From contig NZ_CP011456.1 of assembly GCF_001277295.1 (NCBI RefSeq), positions 2,914,001-2,978,000 on the forward strand: DNA of 64,000 nucleotides, in the 5' to 3' direction. How positions within the stretch are numbered: position 1 is the stretch's first letter; every line of letters begins with the position of its first letter. This DNA comes from Anabaena sp. WA102 (lineage in GTDB: Bacteria; Cyanobacteriota; Cyanobacteriia; Cyanobacteriales; Nostocaceae). A model generated the notes under the pieces. It had not been told where the DNA came from. It saw nothing but the letters and a program-made list of their open reading frames with translations, and did no database searches. The translations under genes were made by a program, and so were the position numbers. Of the stretch, positions 25,380 to 34,959 are shown in pieces.

Positions 25380-25916
25380 ATGATGAAATTAACATTATTA
25401 ACCACACTGTTCTTAACCACCACATTAGCATCTACTCCGGTTTTTGCTCAAGAAGACGCTAATAATCAAATTCGCTTTATCTGTTCTACAAGTCGTTACT
25501 CCGAAAATGGAAAGTCTGTTCCTACCACTTTTCTTTGGACACCAAATTTCCAAAAAGCAATGGTGACTTGGACATCTGTTTTAGGAGGAGTTAAACCACA
25601 ACAACGTTGTCAAAAAGTTTCTGATAACTTCCAAACAGCTTTTAATAACGGCAGTCTTAATTACGTTACCAATGGTGTTCAAAATGGGAGCAAAGTAATT
25701 TGTTCTGTGAGTTCAATTGATGGTGGTTGTGATACTGTATTATTTACATTGCGACCTCAGGACAAGTCTAGGGATGTTCTCAAACAGTTAAACAAACTCT
25801 GGTTTGGCAGTGCTAAGACAGTACCTATTGCACAAAGTTCTGGAGGAGATAAATTTAAATTTTACATTGATATTCGCCAATTTCTAAATACACCACCAGC
25901 GAATAAAATGCAATAA
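25380..25916 (+). CDS. COP23-domain secreted protein
   Basis: A 178-residue protein with a clear signal peptide (to about residue 23, 'TTTLASTPVFA'). The mature part matches the COP23 (circadian oscillating polypeptide) domain: 'IRFICSTS', 'PTTFLWTP', 'QQRCQKVSDNFQTAFNNG' and 'VICSVSSIDGGCDTVLFTL', with four conserved cysteines that probably form disulfides. COP23 was described as a membrane-associated protein with circadian abundance in Cyanothece; its molecular role is unknown. In this window the domain lies between two protease genes, a linkage worth noting. Confidence 0.87.
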   Translation: MMKLTLLTTLFLTTTLASTPVFAQEDANNQIRFICSTSRYSENGKSVPTTFLWTPNFQKAMVTWTSVLGGVKPQQRCQKVSDNFQTAFNNGSLNYVTNGVQNGSKVICSVSSIDGGCDTVLFTLRPQDKSRDVLKQLNKLWFGSAKTVPIAQSSGGDKFKFYIDIRQFLNTPPANKMQ

Positions 25917-25929
25917 AGAAGATTCTCAA

Positions 25930-26660
25930 AAATTGTAGGTTGGGTAGAACGAAGTGAAACCCAACTAATTTAAGGAAGTTATCAAGAAGTGTTGGGTTTC
26001 TTTCCTCAACCCAACCTACTTAAAGAAGTTGTCAAGAAGTGTTGGGTTTCGTTCCTCAACCCAACCTACTTATTTAACTACTTATTTAACTAATGATCAT
26101 GTAATCAATCCAGGTGAATCTTATCGCATTCAAGCACCAGATTCTCAAAGATTGTAGGTTGGGTAGAACGAAGTGAAACCCAACTAATTTAAAGAAGTTA
26201 TCAAGAAATGTTGGGTTTCGTTCCTCAACCCAACCTACTTATTTAACTAATGATCATGTAATCAATCCAGGTGAATCTTATCGCATTCAAGCACCAGATT
26301 CTCAAAGATTGTAGGTTGGGTAGAACGAAGTGAAACCCAACTAATTTAAAGAAGTTGTCAAGAAGTGTTGGGTTTCGTTCCTCAACCCAACCTACTTATT
26401 TAACTAATGATCATGTAATCAATCCAGGTGAATCTTATCGCATTCAAGCACCAGATTCTCAAAGATTGTAGGTTGGGTAGAACGAAGTGAAACCCAACTA
26501 ATTTAAAGAAGTTGTCAAGAAGTGTTGGGTTTCTTTCCTCAACCCAACTAATTTAAAGAAGTTGTCAAGAAGTGTTGGGTTTCTTTCCTCAACCCAACCT
26601 ACTTAAAGAAGTTATCAAGAAATGTTGGGTTTCGTTCCTCAACCCAACCTACTTATATTC
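25930..26660 (+). repeat. Array of GTTGGG palindromes with about 157-bp tandem units
   Basis: The array repeats 'GTAGGTTGGGTAGAACGAAG' ... 'AACCCAACCTACTTA' arms. Three tandem units of about 157 bases (starting near 26,087, 26,243 and 26,400) each contain a 64-base segment resembling codons of the protease gene that follows (26,920-26,976). The frame of that gene is open into the array, but the real start is at 26,692, beyond it. Confidence 0.85.
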
Positions 26661-26691
26661 ATCTCCTAATTTACTCAAACAAAAAAAGATC

Positions 26692-29600
26692 ATGAAACAC
26701 CTATTTTTTACCCTCATTTGCACAACTGCTTTATTAACTATTCCTCAGCAATTGTTATTGATTTCTCCTCAACTAGTTACCGCACAAGAACCTACAAAAA
26801 AACTATTAACCTCAGCACAATTACAAGCTTTAGCCAAATCTATCACTGTGAAAATATTAACTAAAAATGGCAGTGCTTCAGGAACTTTAATTGCTAAAAA
26901 TGGTAATAGTTACACTATTTTAACCAATGATCATGTGATGAATCCAGGTGAATCCTATCGCATTCAAACACCAGATGGAAAAATATATCCTGCTAATGTC
27001 ATTAAAGAAAAACCAGCATCTTTAAAAAATCAAGATGTGGCTTTATTCCAGTTTCAATCAACAGCAGAATATACTATAGCTACTTTAGGAATTTCTGCAC
27101 CTATAGCAGTAGAACAAAAAATTGTCGCGGCTGGATTTGTGAGTGATAATGCTCAATTAGTTTTCACCGAAGGACAAATTTCTCTATTACCAGATAAAAG
27201 TTTTCAAAGAGGTTATCGCATAGGTTACAGCAATAAAGTTCAACCAGGAATGAGTGGCGGACCCATATTAAATTATCAAGGTGAAGTTATTGGTATTAAT
27301 GCCGTTCATGCTTATCCTATTTCTGATAAAATATATACTTATATTGACAATAGTAAACCCAGTGCAGCCGAACGTCAGCAAATGCGTCAATATAGTTGGG
27401 GTTTACCGATTTACGCCGTCGCTAAGATAGTCCCGGAATTTGTGGCTAAATCGCCTAGAAAGGGTGATGATTCTGCTTTGATAGCGAAAAAAGGTTTAAT
27501 CCAAAATATTGATAAAATTGCCCAAGAAATTACGGTGTTAATTCCTAATGCTAACCCCACAGATATCGGTTCTGGGGTAATTATTGCCCAGAAAGGTAAT
27601 ATTTATTATGTGTTGACCGCAGATCATGTTATCTGGAATCGTGATGAAAAAAAATTAAAAGATAAGTTAGAAATAGTCGCACCGGATAATCAAAGATATG
27701 CTCTAAATGTCAACAATGCGAAAAGAATGCCTGGAGTTGATTTAGCCGTTGTTCAATTTACCAGTAATCAAAAATATCAAGTTGCAACTTTAGCAAATTA
27801 TAGTTTAAATACTAAAGATCAAAAAGTGTTTGTTTCTGGTTTTCCTGGTAATAAACAACAAAACAAAAACAAACCTCACCGGATTTTAACAGCGGGAGTT
27901 TTGAGCCAACCAGAATTAATCAAGTTGAATACTTATGTAAGTTTCAATAATCAAAGTTCTCGGATACCTGCGCGAATACAAACTGTTTTAAGTGATGGTT
28001 ATGATCTACTTTATAGTAATATTACTAAAGGCGGAATGAGTGGCGGTGCGGTTTTAGATACCCAAGGAAGATTAATTGGTATTCATGGCAGAGTGGAAGG
28101 TGAAATATCACTCGATTTTGATGGTGAAATCAATTTAGGTAGTAGTTCTGGTGTTCCCATTAGGACATTTTTAAATTTAGTTCAACAGGTAGGAATAGAT
28201 TCAGATTTAAAAGTCGAAACTACTACACCAGCTACACTAAAAAAATCGGAAGAGGATGTAATTAGTGAATATTTATTACCATTGAATCAAGTTCCTAAAA
28301 ATAGCGATGATGAAATATTATGGCTAAATTATGCTAATCAACTATGGCGTTCTCAGAAATATGCAGAAGCAATAAAAGCCGTTGATAAAGCGATTAGCAA
28401 AAAACCGAATTTTTATCAAGCTTGGTATTTCAAGGGGATGATATTTAGTAGTGAGAAAAAATACCCAGAATCAATTGCTGCTTATGATAAAGCTCTTAAA
28501 ATTAATCCCAACTTTGCTCAAGCTTGGAAAGAGCGAAGTCACTCACTATTGCAATCAGATAAATCTTCAGAAGCATTGGTATCTCTAGACAAAGCCATTG
28601 CTCTGAGTCCTAATCAATTTGATCTTTACGCTTGGCGAGGTCGTGTGTTGTTTTTCTTACAGCGCTTTCCTGAAGCGATTGATAGTGCAAATCAATCTAT
28701 TAAAATTTACCCTCATTTTTCTGCCTATGGGATACGAGCTTTTGCCTACCTTTTGCTAGGTGAGCGTGGTTCTCAATATTTTAACTTGAAAGAACAAAAA
28801 CAAGGTATAGCTGACTTTACTGAAGCTATTCGCATTGCCCCCAATGAAATAATTAGTTTAATGAATGTAGCCATTCAATTTGACCCTAAAAATGCCGACA
28901 ACTATTTGTTCAGGGGTTTTGTTTATGCTCTTTTAAACAAGTTTCAAGAAGCCACGGCTGATTTTACTCAAGCCATTAAAATTGACCCTAAAAATGCAGC
29001 ATACTATGTTGTTAGGGGTGCTGCTTATGGTGAATTAGAAAACTACAAACAGGCGGTTGATGATTACACTCAAGCCATTCAACTTGATCCTAAAAATCCA
29101 ACATACTATCGTGATAGAGGGGATAATTATTATGAATTAAAAGACTACAAACAGGCGATTAATGATTACACTCAAGCCATTAAAATTGATCCTCAATATG
29201 CTGATACATATCGGAGTCGGGGTAATGTTTATTTGCAGTTAAAAGAATACAAGCAGGCAATTGATGATTACAGTCAAGCTATTAAACTTGACACTAAAAA
29301 TGCCAATTACTATGCCCGTCGGGGTCTTACTTACCTTCAATTAAAGGACTATAAACAGGCAATTGATGATTACACTCAAGCTATTAAACTTGACACTAAA
29401 AATGCCAATTACTATGCCCGTAGGGGTTTTGCCTATTTTCAATTAAAAGACTACAAACAAGCAATTAATGATTATACTCAGGCCATTCAACTTGATCCTA
29501 AAAATGCAACATACTATGGTGGTAGGGGTCTTGCTTACTTTCAATTGAAGGACTACAAACAAGCAATTAATGATTATACTCAGGCCATTCAACTTGATCC

Positions 29601-30114
29601 TAAAAATGCAACATACTATGGTGGTAGGGGTCTTGCTTACTTTCAATTGAAGGACTACAAACAAGCTATTAATGATTACACTCAAGCCATTAAATTAAAA
29701 CCAGACTTTACCGAAGCCTACTATGTTCGGGGTATTGCTCACTATTTCTTAAAAGACTACAAACAAGCGATTGATGATTGGAATCAAGCCATTAAATTAA
29801 AACCAGACTATCCCGAAGCTTACACGAACTTAGGCATAGTTCACTATGAAATGGGAGAAGTAGAAACAGCAATTAATTATTGGCGAAATGCGATAAAAAT
29901 CAATAGCAATTTGGCAGAAGCACATCTAGCTTTAGGTGTAGCTTTATATGCTAAAGGCGATAAAGAAGCGGGTTTGAAATCGGGAGAAACGGCATTAAAA
30001 TTAGATAAACGTTATGGGAAGATAGAGTTTCTAAAAGAGAATAATTGGGGTGATAAGTTGATAAAAGATAGTCAGGAGTTTTTGAATAATCCTCGGATAA
30101 AAGGTTTGATTTAG
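26692..30114 (+). CDS. Secreted double trypsin-like protease with TPR tail
   Basis: An 1140-residue protein from ATG 26,692, chosen because a signal peptide follows at once ('FFTLICTTALLTIPQQLLL'); the 40 upstream in-frame codons are repeat DNA. Two complete S1 domains follow. The first has His81 ('LTNDHVM'), Asp in 'KNQDVALFQF' and Ser188 ('GMSGGPIL'). The second has His312 ('TADHVIW'), Asp in 'GVDLAVVQF' and Ser450 ('GMSGGAVLD'). About 15 TPR units fill residues 545-1120, with the repeated 'YKQAIDDYTQAIKLDP' pattern. It is probably a periplasmic or surface protease with protein-docking repeats. Adjacent TPR units near 29,461-29,680 are nearly identical in DNA, showing recent expansion. Confidence 0.9.
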   Translation: MKHLFFTLICTTALLTIPQQLLLISPQLVTAQEPTKKLLTSAQLQALAKSITVKILTKNGSASGTLIAKNGNSYTILTNDHVMNPGESYRIQTPDGKIYPANVIKEKPASLKNQDVALFQFQSTAEYTIATLGISAPIAVEQKIVAAGFVSDNAQLVFTEGQISLLPDKSFQRGYRIGYSNKVQPGMSGGPILNYQGEVIGINAVHAYPISDKIYTYIDNSKPSAAERQQMRQYSWGLPIYAVAKIVPEFVAKSPRKGDDSALIAKKGLIQNIDKIAQEITVLIPNANPTDIGSGVIIAQKGNIYYVLTADHVIWNRDEKKLKDKLEIVAPDNQRYALNVNNAKRMPGVDLAVVQFTSNQKYQVATLANYSLNTKDQKVFVSGFPGNKQQNKNKPHRILTAGVLSQPELIKLNTYVSFNNQSSRIPARIQTVLSDGYDLLYSNITKGGMSGGAVLDTQGRLIGIHGRVEGEISLDFDGEINLGSSSGVPIRTFLNLVQQVGIDSDLKVETTTPATLKKSEEDVISEYLLPLNQVPKNSDDEILWLNYANQLWRSQKYAEAIKAVDKAISKKPNFYQAWYFKGMIFSSEKKYPESIAAYDKALKINPNFAQAWKERSHSLLQSDKSSEALVSLDKAIALSPNQFDLYAWRGRVLFFLQRFPEAIDSANQSIKIYPHFSAYGIRAFAYLLLGERGSQYFNLKEQKQGIADFTEAIRIAPNEIISLMNVAIQFDPKNADNYLFRGFVYALLNKFQEATADFTQAIKIDPKNAAYYVVRGAAYGELENYKQAVDDYTQAIQLDPKNPTYYRDRGDNYYELKDYKQAINDYTQAIKIDPQYADTYRSRGNVYLQLKEYKQAIDDYSQAIKLDTKNANYYARRGLTYLQLKDYKQAIDDYTQAIKLDTKNANYYARRGFAYFQLKDYKQAINDYTQAIQLDPKNATYYGGRGLAYFQLKDYKQAINDYTQAIQLDPKNATYYGGRGLAYFQLKDYKQAINDYTQAIKLKPDFTEAYYVRGIAHYFLKDYKQAIDDWNQAIKLKPDYPEAYTNLGIVHYEMGEVETAINYWRNAIKINSNLAEAHLALGVALYAKGDKEAGLKSGETALKLDKRYGKIEFLKENNWGDKLIKDSQEFLNNPRIKGLI
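29455..29665 (+). repeat. 102-bp tandem duplication inside the TPR region
   Basis: Two consecutive 34-codon TPR units, each containing 'NDYTQAIQLDPKNATYYGG', are essentially identical in DNA, including third positions. Neighbouring units differ more. This points to recent unit duplication. Confidence 0.85.
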
Positions 30115-30311
30115 AACCCACCTTCCGCACCCTTAGTATCAATATGACTGAATATTGTGGCGTTTTCTGCATTGATTCCGCGAGAAGGCAAATCTACAGA
30201 AACAGTTGTAGATTTTTTTAATCCCACCATGATAAAATGAGTGATCACAAACCACAACCTAGAAATCGCTTTGAGATAAAATAGAATAAAGTAATTTTGA
30301 CTCTATCCCTC

Positions 30312-30476
30312 AGAGGTTGTTTGAAAAGTATTATATGAAACCCATAATCTCCAAAAACCTAACCCCCCTACCCCCATTCCCTTGTAGGGAAGGGGGGTTT
30401 TAAAGCCTCTCCCCTTGCAGGGGAGAGGTTTGGAGAGGGGTCAGTTTATACATTAAAAACTTTTCAAACATCCTCT
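30312..30476. mobile_element. MITE-like element, AGAGGATG ends, copy C (reversed)
   Basis: It starts AGAGGTTGTTTGAAAAGTAT and ends ACTTTTCAAACATCCTCT. It is the reverse complement of copy B (24,003-24,166) with a few changes. 165 bases, non-coding, between the protease-TPR gene and a small gene. Confidence 0.85.
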
Positions 30477-30497
30477 CAGATATATCAAGAGAAAAAT

Positions 30498-30710
30498 ATG
30501 ACACTAACCGATTTACTCCCATCAATTCAACAACTCTCAGCACCAGAAAAACTCAAATTAATTCGCATTCTTGCAGAAGATTTAGATTCATCTGAAAATA
30601 TTCCTCCACTAGAACCCTTCAAAACATATCACCTAGCAACGCCTTATGATAACTTCGGGGCTGGAGAAATTTTGATGGAAACATTAAATCAATCAACCTT
30701 TAGTGATTAA
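30498..30710 (+). CDS. Small hypothetical protein, possible partner gene
   Basis: A 70-residue protein starting 'LTDLLPSIQQLSAPEKLKLI', a helix resembling small cyanobacterial proteins whose genes often precede another short gene, and ending with 'HLATPYDNFGAGEILMETL'. No catalytic residues. The next frame, starting at ATG 30,716, ends after only 19 codons, so any partner is missing or truncated. An antitoxin-like role is possible but not shown. Confidence 0.55.
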   Translation: MTLTDLLPSIQQLSAPEKLKLIRILAEDLDSSENIPPLEPFKTYHLATPYDNFGAGEILMETLNQSTFSD

Positions 30711-30782
30711 GATTTATGCGGTTCAAATATTCAACAAATAACCCCAGCCAAAACGAGTTTGATAGTTACAATTAAACATAAT

Positions 30783-30850
30783 ACGGGCAGGCAGGATGCC
30801 CAGCCCACAATAATATTATACTTATTGTGGGGTGGGCTTCTAGCCTGCCA
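30783..30850. repeat. Long inverted repeat GGCAGGCAGGATGCCC
   Basis: The left arm GGCAGGCAGGATGCCCAGCC plus CACAATAA pairs with the right arm TTATTGTG plus GGGTGGGCTTCTAGCCTGCC around a short AT loop. A related half-arm (GGCAGGATGCCCACCCC) occurs at about 25,320. It lies between convergent genes and could also stop transcription. Confidence 0.7.
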
Positions 30851-30934
30851 AGAGTCAACAATATCATTTTGATATTTATTTCAGCCTATTAACAATTTTA
30901 TCAAATGCGTGACCAGAAATAAAGTCTTAATCAT

Positions 30935-32356
30935 CTACTTGTGCTTAGGTTGAAAATTCGGCAATTCTACAGATGCTAAAGATTTGCGTCCCTTGGGTGG
31001 TCGTTGGGGATAAATCAATGGTGAAGGCGATTTATGGTCAGATGTATTTTCATCCAATAACTTTGGCAAAACATCATTAGTGGGTAAATTTGATTCCGTT
31101 GTCGGGGAAATATCCAACCAATAATCTTCCATTTCCACAGTATTGATCTGATGGCTAAGAGCGGTAGAAATGATTGGAAATTCCTCTATTAGTGATAGTG
31201 GAAAATCTTCCTTTCCAGAATTTTCAGTAGTACCATAAGGATCAATTTCCATCTGCAAATCCTGTTTAATTATTATTTCTGGTTGTGCATAATTTTCCGA
31301 AGTAGATACTAAAGTTTCTAAAACAGATATATCACCTTGATGAATATTTACTTTTGCCTGGGTCCCCTCCTCCGTTGCTTCAGATGATGGTGTAATAAAA
31401 AACCGATGAATTATCCCTTCTAATTGCTGGTCTAGGGATAATACCCCAGAATCATCTTCAGTTGTTGATGGAGTTGTTGATTCATCAACTTGTGTAGGCT
31501 GAGAGATTACTGGTTCTGGATCATGGGGATAATTTTCAGAAGTTGTTGCTGTCGGCTTAACCCAGGAATTATTTACAGACTCATTCAGAGAATCTGTCTC
31601 CCCTGTCCAAGGACGAATAGGTTGAGCATTGGGAAACAAAGACCGGGCTTTTCTGGAGAATCGCGTTTGTTTGTGAATCACATCATGGGGATGATGGATA
31701 TGATCTTCTAAATTTTCATGGCTAGGAATGGGAGTATCTAGACATTTTTCCAAAGCCGATTTAAACTGCATAGTTTGTCGTTGTTGACGCATTAGCCGAG
31801 ACCGCAATTCACGACAAGTATTTTCCGAGTGTAATAACTGTTGAGACTCTTGACTGTAGTTAGCTTGCAAAAGAGAACATTCTCTTTCCAAATGCGCTAA
31901 CCGCTGTTGGCTAACTTGCAAATTAGCTTGATAATTTTCAATACAAATTTCTTGTTGTTGAACAGTTTGGACAGCAGTTTCTAACTGCTGATACAGGGAA
32001 TGAATTTGTTCTTGACCAGCGGAAAGTTCTTGATTTTGTTGGTTAAACATAGATTCCGTCACAGTAGACCGGGTTTTGTGCCATTGCAAAATCTTTTCGG
32101 CTTCAGCTAATTCGGTTTTTAACTGCTCTACCTGAGCATAGAGATGATTATTAGCTGTAGTTAATTCTGTATTTAACTTCAGTAATTGCTGAAATTCTAA
32201 GTTGATCTGTGCTTGTTGATCAATATTAGGTTCTGCAATCCAGTCTTGTTGGTTGCTGTCTTCCAATTTTTCCATAACTACGGTTTCACATTGACAATCT
32301 GTAGTTGGCCGATAGCGTGGCGTTAGCTTGATTAGAGGTAAATTTGTCACGGTCAT
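30935..32356 (-). CDS. Coiled-coil protein of unknown function
   Basis: About 473 residues from the ATG at 32,356 (a GTG five codons earlier is possible). Residues about 45-215 form a long coiled coil with heptad leucines and many glutamines ('LYAQVEQLKTELAEAEKIL', 'LAHLERECSLLQANY'). The rest is low-complexity and acidic, with Ser, Thr and Pro, and ends in a basic 'PPKGRKSLASVELPNFQPKHK'-like tail. No enzyme motif or membrane helix. It is likely structural or a scaffold; no family recognised. Confidence 0.65.
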   Translation of the reverse strand: MTVTNLPLIKLTPRYRPTTDCQCETVVMEKLEDSNQQDWIAEPNIDQQAQINLEFQQLLKLNTELTTANNHLYAQVEQLKTELAEAEKILQWHKTRSTVTESMFNQQNQELSAGQEQIHSLYQQLETAVQTVQQQEICIENYQANLQVSQQRLAHLERECSLLQANYSQESQQLLHSENTCRELRSRLMRQQRQTMQFKSALEKCLDTPIPSHENLEDHIHHPHDVIHKQTRFSRKARSLFPNAQPIRPWTGETDSLNESVNNSWVKPTATTSENYPHDPEPVISQPTQVDESTTPSTTEDDSGVLSLDQQLEGIIHRFFITPSSEATEEGTQAKVNIHQGDISVLETLVSTSENYAQPEIIIKQDLQMEIDPYGTTENSGKEDFPLSLIEEFPIISTALSHQINTVEMEDYWLDISPTTESNLPTNDVLPKLLDENTSDHKSPSPLIYPQRPPKGRKSLASVELPNFQPKHK

Positions 32357-32463
32357 ATTGTGATGATTCACAAATACGTAGCCGTTATCAGTTATTTACA
32401 CAAAGAAAAATTGACTCTTGATATTCGACAATTGTTAATTATCAGTTGGCAATTGTCAATTAC

Positions 32464-33963
32464 TTAAGGTAGCCAATGGGGATGAAAGCCCACTAATGGC
32501 AGTTGTTCTGGTTTAATATCTATGTTGATATTATCAGGGATGGGTAGCAAAGGCATTAACCAAAGACTACTACTAGCAATGGGTTCGCCGTCATCTGTTT
32601 TTAAGGTGTTAGCGGGTAGTTGGGCTGTGTTGTTGGTCACGGGAACTACTTGGTCAAATAAGAAGCCTAAACCGTCGGGGGCTAAATGGGTTTGCACATT
32701 GCGTTGAGCAGCGGGTAAGAGTAGCAATGGTTTTTGTACTCCTGTTTTTAGGTTAATGGATACCAAGTAAGGCTGTTCTATGTATTGTTCTTTAGAAACC
32801 AGTTGTGTAACTAAGCAGTAAAGGTTAGGGGAGGCTGGGTCAAACTGACAGCTAAGAATTGAGCCTGTTGTTTTTAATAGTTGTTTTTGTACGCCTTGGT
32901 TGGTGACTAAAAACAAATCTCTTGTATAGTCGGTGTTAAATTTGACCATTGCTGCCTGTGAACCGTCTTTAGAGAAGGCTTGTACTAAGCCAAATTGAGG
33001 CAGAAAATCCAGGGGTTTACTGCTGTTACCTTCTAAAGATACAATTGCTGTCCCTTCTCCTTGGGAAACGGCTACGGCTTTGCTGTCGGGGGTGATCAGA
33101 AAATCTCCGCCTGGTTGTCCTTGTAATCGTTTTGGGGTGGGTTTTTCGCCGGAATTGTCATTTTGGGTGGATAAGTACCAGAGGGCAAAGTCACCGGGAT
33201 TATCTCGTTTACCTCTTTGAATAACGATGATTTGTCCATCTGCGGAGAGGTCAAATTTGAGGTTTTGATATTCTTTGTTATCTAAAATTAGGTCAACCTT
33301 ACCTGGGGCTGCTGTTTCTTGACCAATTTGATTAGGTATGCCTGTGGTTACTGTATAAAGTTGGGCGGAGAGGAGGTCGGGATTTTTGGCGGAACGGGCG
33401 GAGAAGAGGATTTTTTCACCATTGGGGAATGGCTCAAAATCCATAACAATTAAGTCTTTGGGAGTAAGGACTTTTTTTTGTTCTTGGGTTAAATTATAAA
33501 GTACCAACTGCCCTTGGATTTCTGGCGCAGAGCCAATATAAAGGATGGCGCGATTGCGGGTGGTGAAGTTCCCTGTAAAGGGCTGCATGACGCGGTTTTT
33601 CCCTTCGGCTTGAGAGTATTTATCTTTGCCTTGTTCTAATTTGACTTGGTACGTTGTTCCGTAAGGGGCTGGGGTGAGGAGGGTATAGACCATTCTTCTG
33701 CCTGTCCAACTAATTTTCCCGGCTAGGGGTGGATCTATTTTTAAGTTCTCCTCAATGCTTTTGAAGTCCATTGGCCGACTAAAGGTGAGGGAGAAGGAGA
33801 GATCCTCCGCGCCGATTTGTTGGTTTTCCCAGGTAAAGTTGCGGACGCTAGGTTTGACTACATCGCCTTTCCAGATGATCAATCCGATGAGCATACTCAG
33901 TAGGAGCATGACTGCGATCGCAATTCCGTCTAATGGTTGTATAAGTTTATAGGATTTGCTCAT
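32464..33963 (-). CDS. Membrane-anchored protein with Ig-like and beta-propeller-like regions
   Basis: A 499-residue protein. A single membrane helix lies at about residues 12-31 ('GIAIAVMLLLSMLIGLIIW'). An Ig-like domain (Big_5 type) follows: 'DLSFSLTFSRPMDFKSIEENL', 'SWTGRRMVYTLLTPAPYGT'. From about residue 135 repeated strand patterns such as 'NLKFDLSADGQIIVIQRG' and 'GDFLITPDSKAVAVSQGEG' look like WD40/TolB-type propeller blades. It is probably anchored with its domains on the outer side. Function unknown; conserved-looking and full length. Confidence 0.7.
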   Translation of the reverse strand: MSKSYKLIQPLDGIAIAVMLLLSMLIGLIIWKGDVVKPSVRNFTWENQQIGAEDLSFSLTFSRPMDFKSIEENLKIDPPLAGKISWTGRRMVYTLLTPAPYGTTYQVKLEQGKDKYSQAEGKNRVMQPFTGNFTTRNRAILYIGSAPEIQGQLVLYNLTQEQKKVLTPKDLIVMDFEPFPNGEKILFSARSAKNPDLLSAQLYTVTTGIPNQIGQETAAPGKVDLILDNKEYQNLKFDLSADGQIIVIQRGKRDNPGDFALWYLSTQNDNSGEKPTPKRLQGQPGGDFLITPDSKAVAVSQGEGTAIVSLEGNSSKPLDFLPQFGLVQAFSKDGSQAAMVKFNTDYTRDLFLVTNQGVQKQLLKTTGSILSCQFDPASPNLYCLVTQLVSKEQYIEQPYLVSINLKTGVQKPLLLLPAAQRNVQTHLAPDGLGFLFDQVVPVTNNTAQLPANTLKTDDGEPIASSSLWLMPLLPIPDNINIDIKPEQLPLVGFHPHWLP

Positions 33964-34011
33964 CTAACGATTTTGGATTTTGGATTTTAGATTTTAGATT
34001 GATGATCCTGA

Positions 34012-34776
34012 CTAATAACTGTAAGGGTTTTGAGGTTGGGGAATTTTTTTAATAGAGTTGGCTTTGATTGTTAATTGACGTTTTTCGGCGACTGTTTGTG
34101 TGGTCATTTGTCCTTCTATTTCTAACCATGTATCAGGCGGATACTGTTGCCGTGTTCCAGATATTTGGACTGGTAATCCCACGGGATAAGCATCTGCGGC
34201 ACAACAACTGAGAACAAATCTGGCTAAAAATATATATTCTTCACTGACGTTAGGTTGATGAATCACAAATCCCTGAACTTTTGCCTTTTGCCCTGTGTAT
34301 GAGTCCGGTTCAGGATAGACATTCAGTGTGCGTACCCAGTCTACGAGCGATCGCTCTTCTGGGCGAACTGTAGCCCGAAATGCTTGAGGTTGAGCGCGAC
34401 TAGCACCTGTTGATTCAGTGACACCCCGATCTAGGGCTGTTTGACTGGCAAAGACACGGGGTGTAATCATTAACCCTAAAATTGCCGTTGTTAGTAGTAA
34501 AAAACTGCCCCAACCAGGGGGAAATAAGTTAATATGCCCAGGATTAGATATTTGGGGACGGTGACGGTTTTTCCACAGTTGCAATCCTTTGGAAAAACCA
34601 ATGATTAATAAGGCTATTCCAGCTACAACTACTAACCAAAAGAAGTCCGGGTGGATTAATAAGTAGAGTTTGCCTGTTAGCCAATATTTCAACATGAGAA
34701 TACCCCAAGCTGTAATGGCTAATACATCTAGCCAAGGGATGAGTTTATTTGGGGCTTTAGTTTGGGAATTCAGCAT
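34012..34776 (-). CDS. TIGR03943-type permease subunit (YcgQ-like)
   Basis: A 254-residue protein with about three N-terminal hydrophobic helices ('LPWLDVLAITAWGILMLKYWL'-like, 'FFWLVVVAGIALLIIG', 'GSFLLLTTAILGLMI') and a soluble C-terminal beta domain. The family motif 'RFVLSCCAADAYPVGLPVQ' is present. Members are encoded beside DUF318/ArsP-type permeases, exactly as here: the permease gene lies 183 bases upstream on the same strand. The substrate is unknown. Confidence 0.82.
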   Translation of the reverse strand: MLNSQTKAPNKLIPWLDVLAITAWGILMLKYWLTGKLYLLIHPDFFWLVVVAGIALLIIGFSKGLQLWKNRHRPQISNPGHINLFPPGWGSFLLLTTAILGLMITPRVFASQTALDRGVTESTGASRAQPQAFRATVRPEERSLVDWVRTLNVYPEPDSYTGQKAKVQGFVIHQPNVSEEYIFLARFVLSCCAADAYPVGLPVQISGTRQQYPPDTWLEIEGQMTTQTVAEKRQLTIKANSIKKIPQPQNPYSY

Positions 34777-34959
34777 TTTTGGGTGTCACAGATGATAGAG
34801 GCAGGGGGCAGGGAGTAGATGAACAGAAATTATTGACTACCTTTTTCTTAATCTTCAGTTACTATATTCTCACTTTCCCCAAGTTTAAACCCTATACCTC
34901 ACACCCCACATTTCCGAGATAAAGGAGAAAATTCTGATGAAAATGGGACTGAATCCCAA

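Noticed and set aside
26572..26691. Upstream extension of the double protease by 40 codons
   Set aside because: These codons lie in the GTTGGG repeat array; the ATG at 26,692 is followed directly by a signal peptide.
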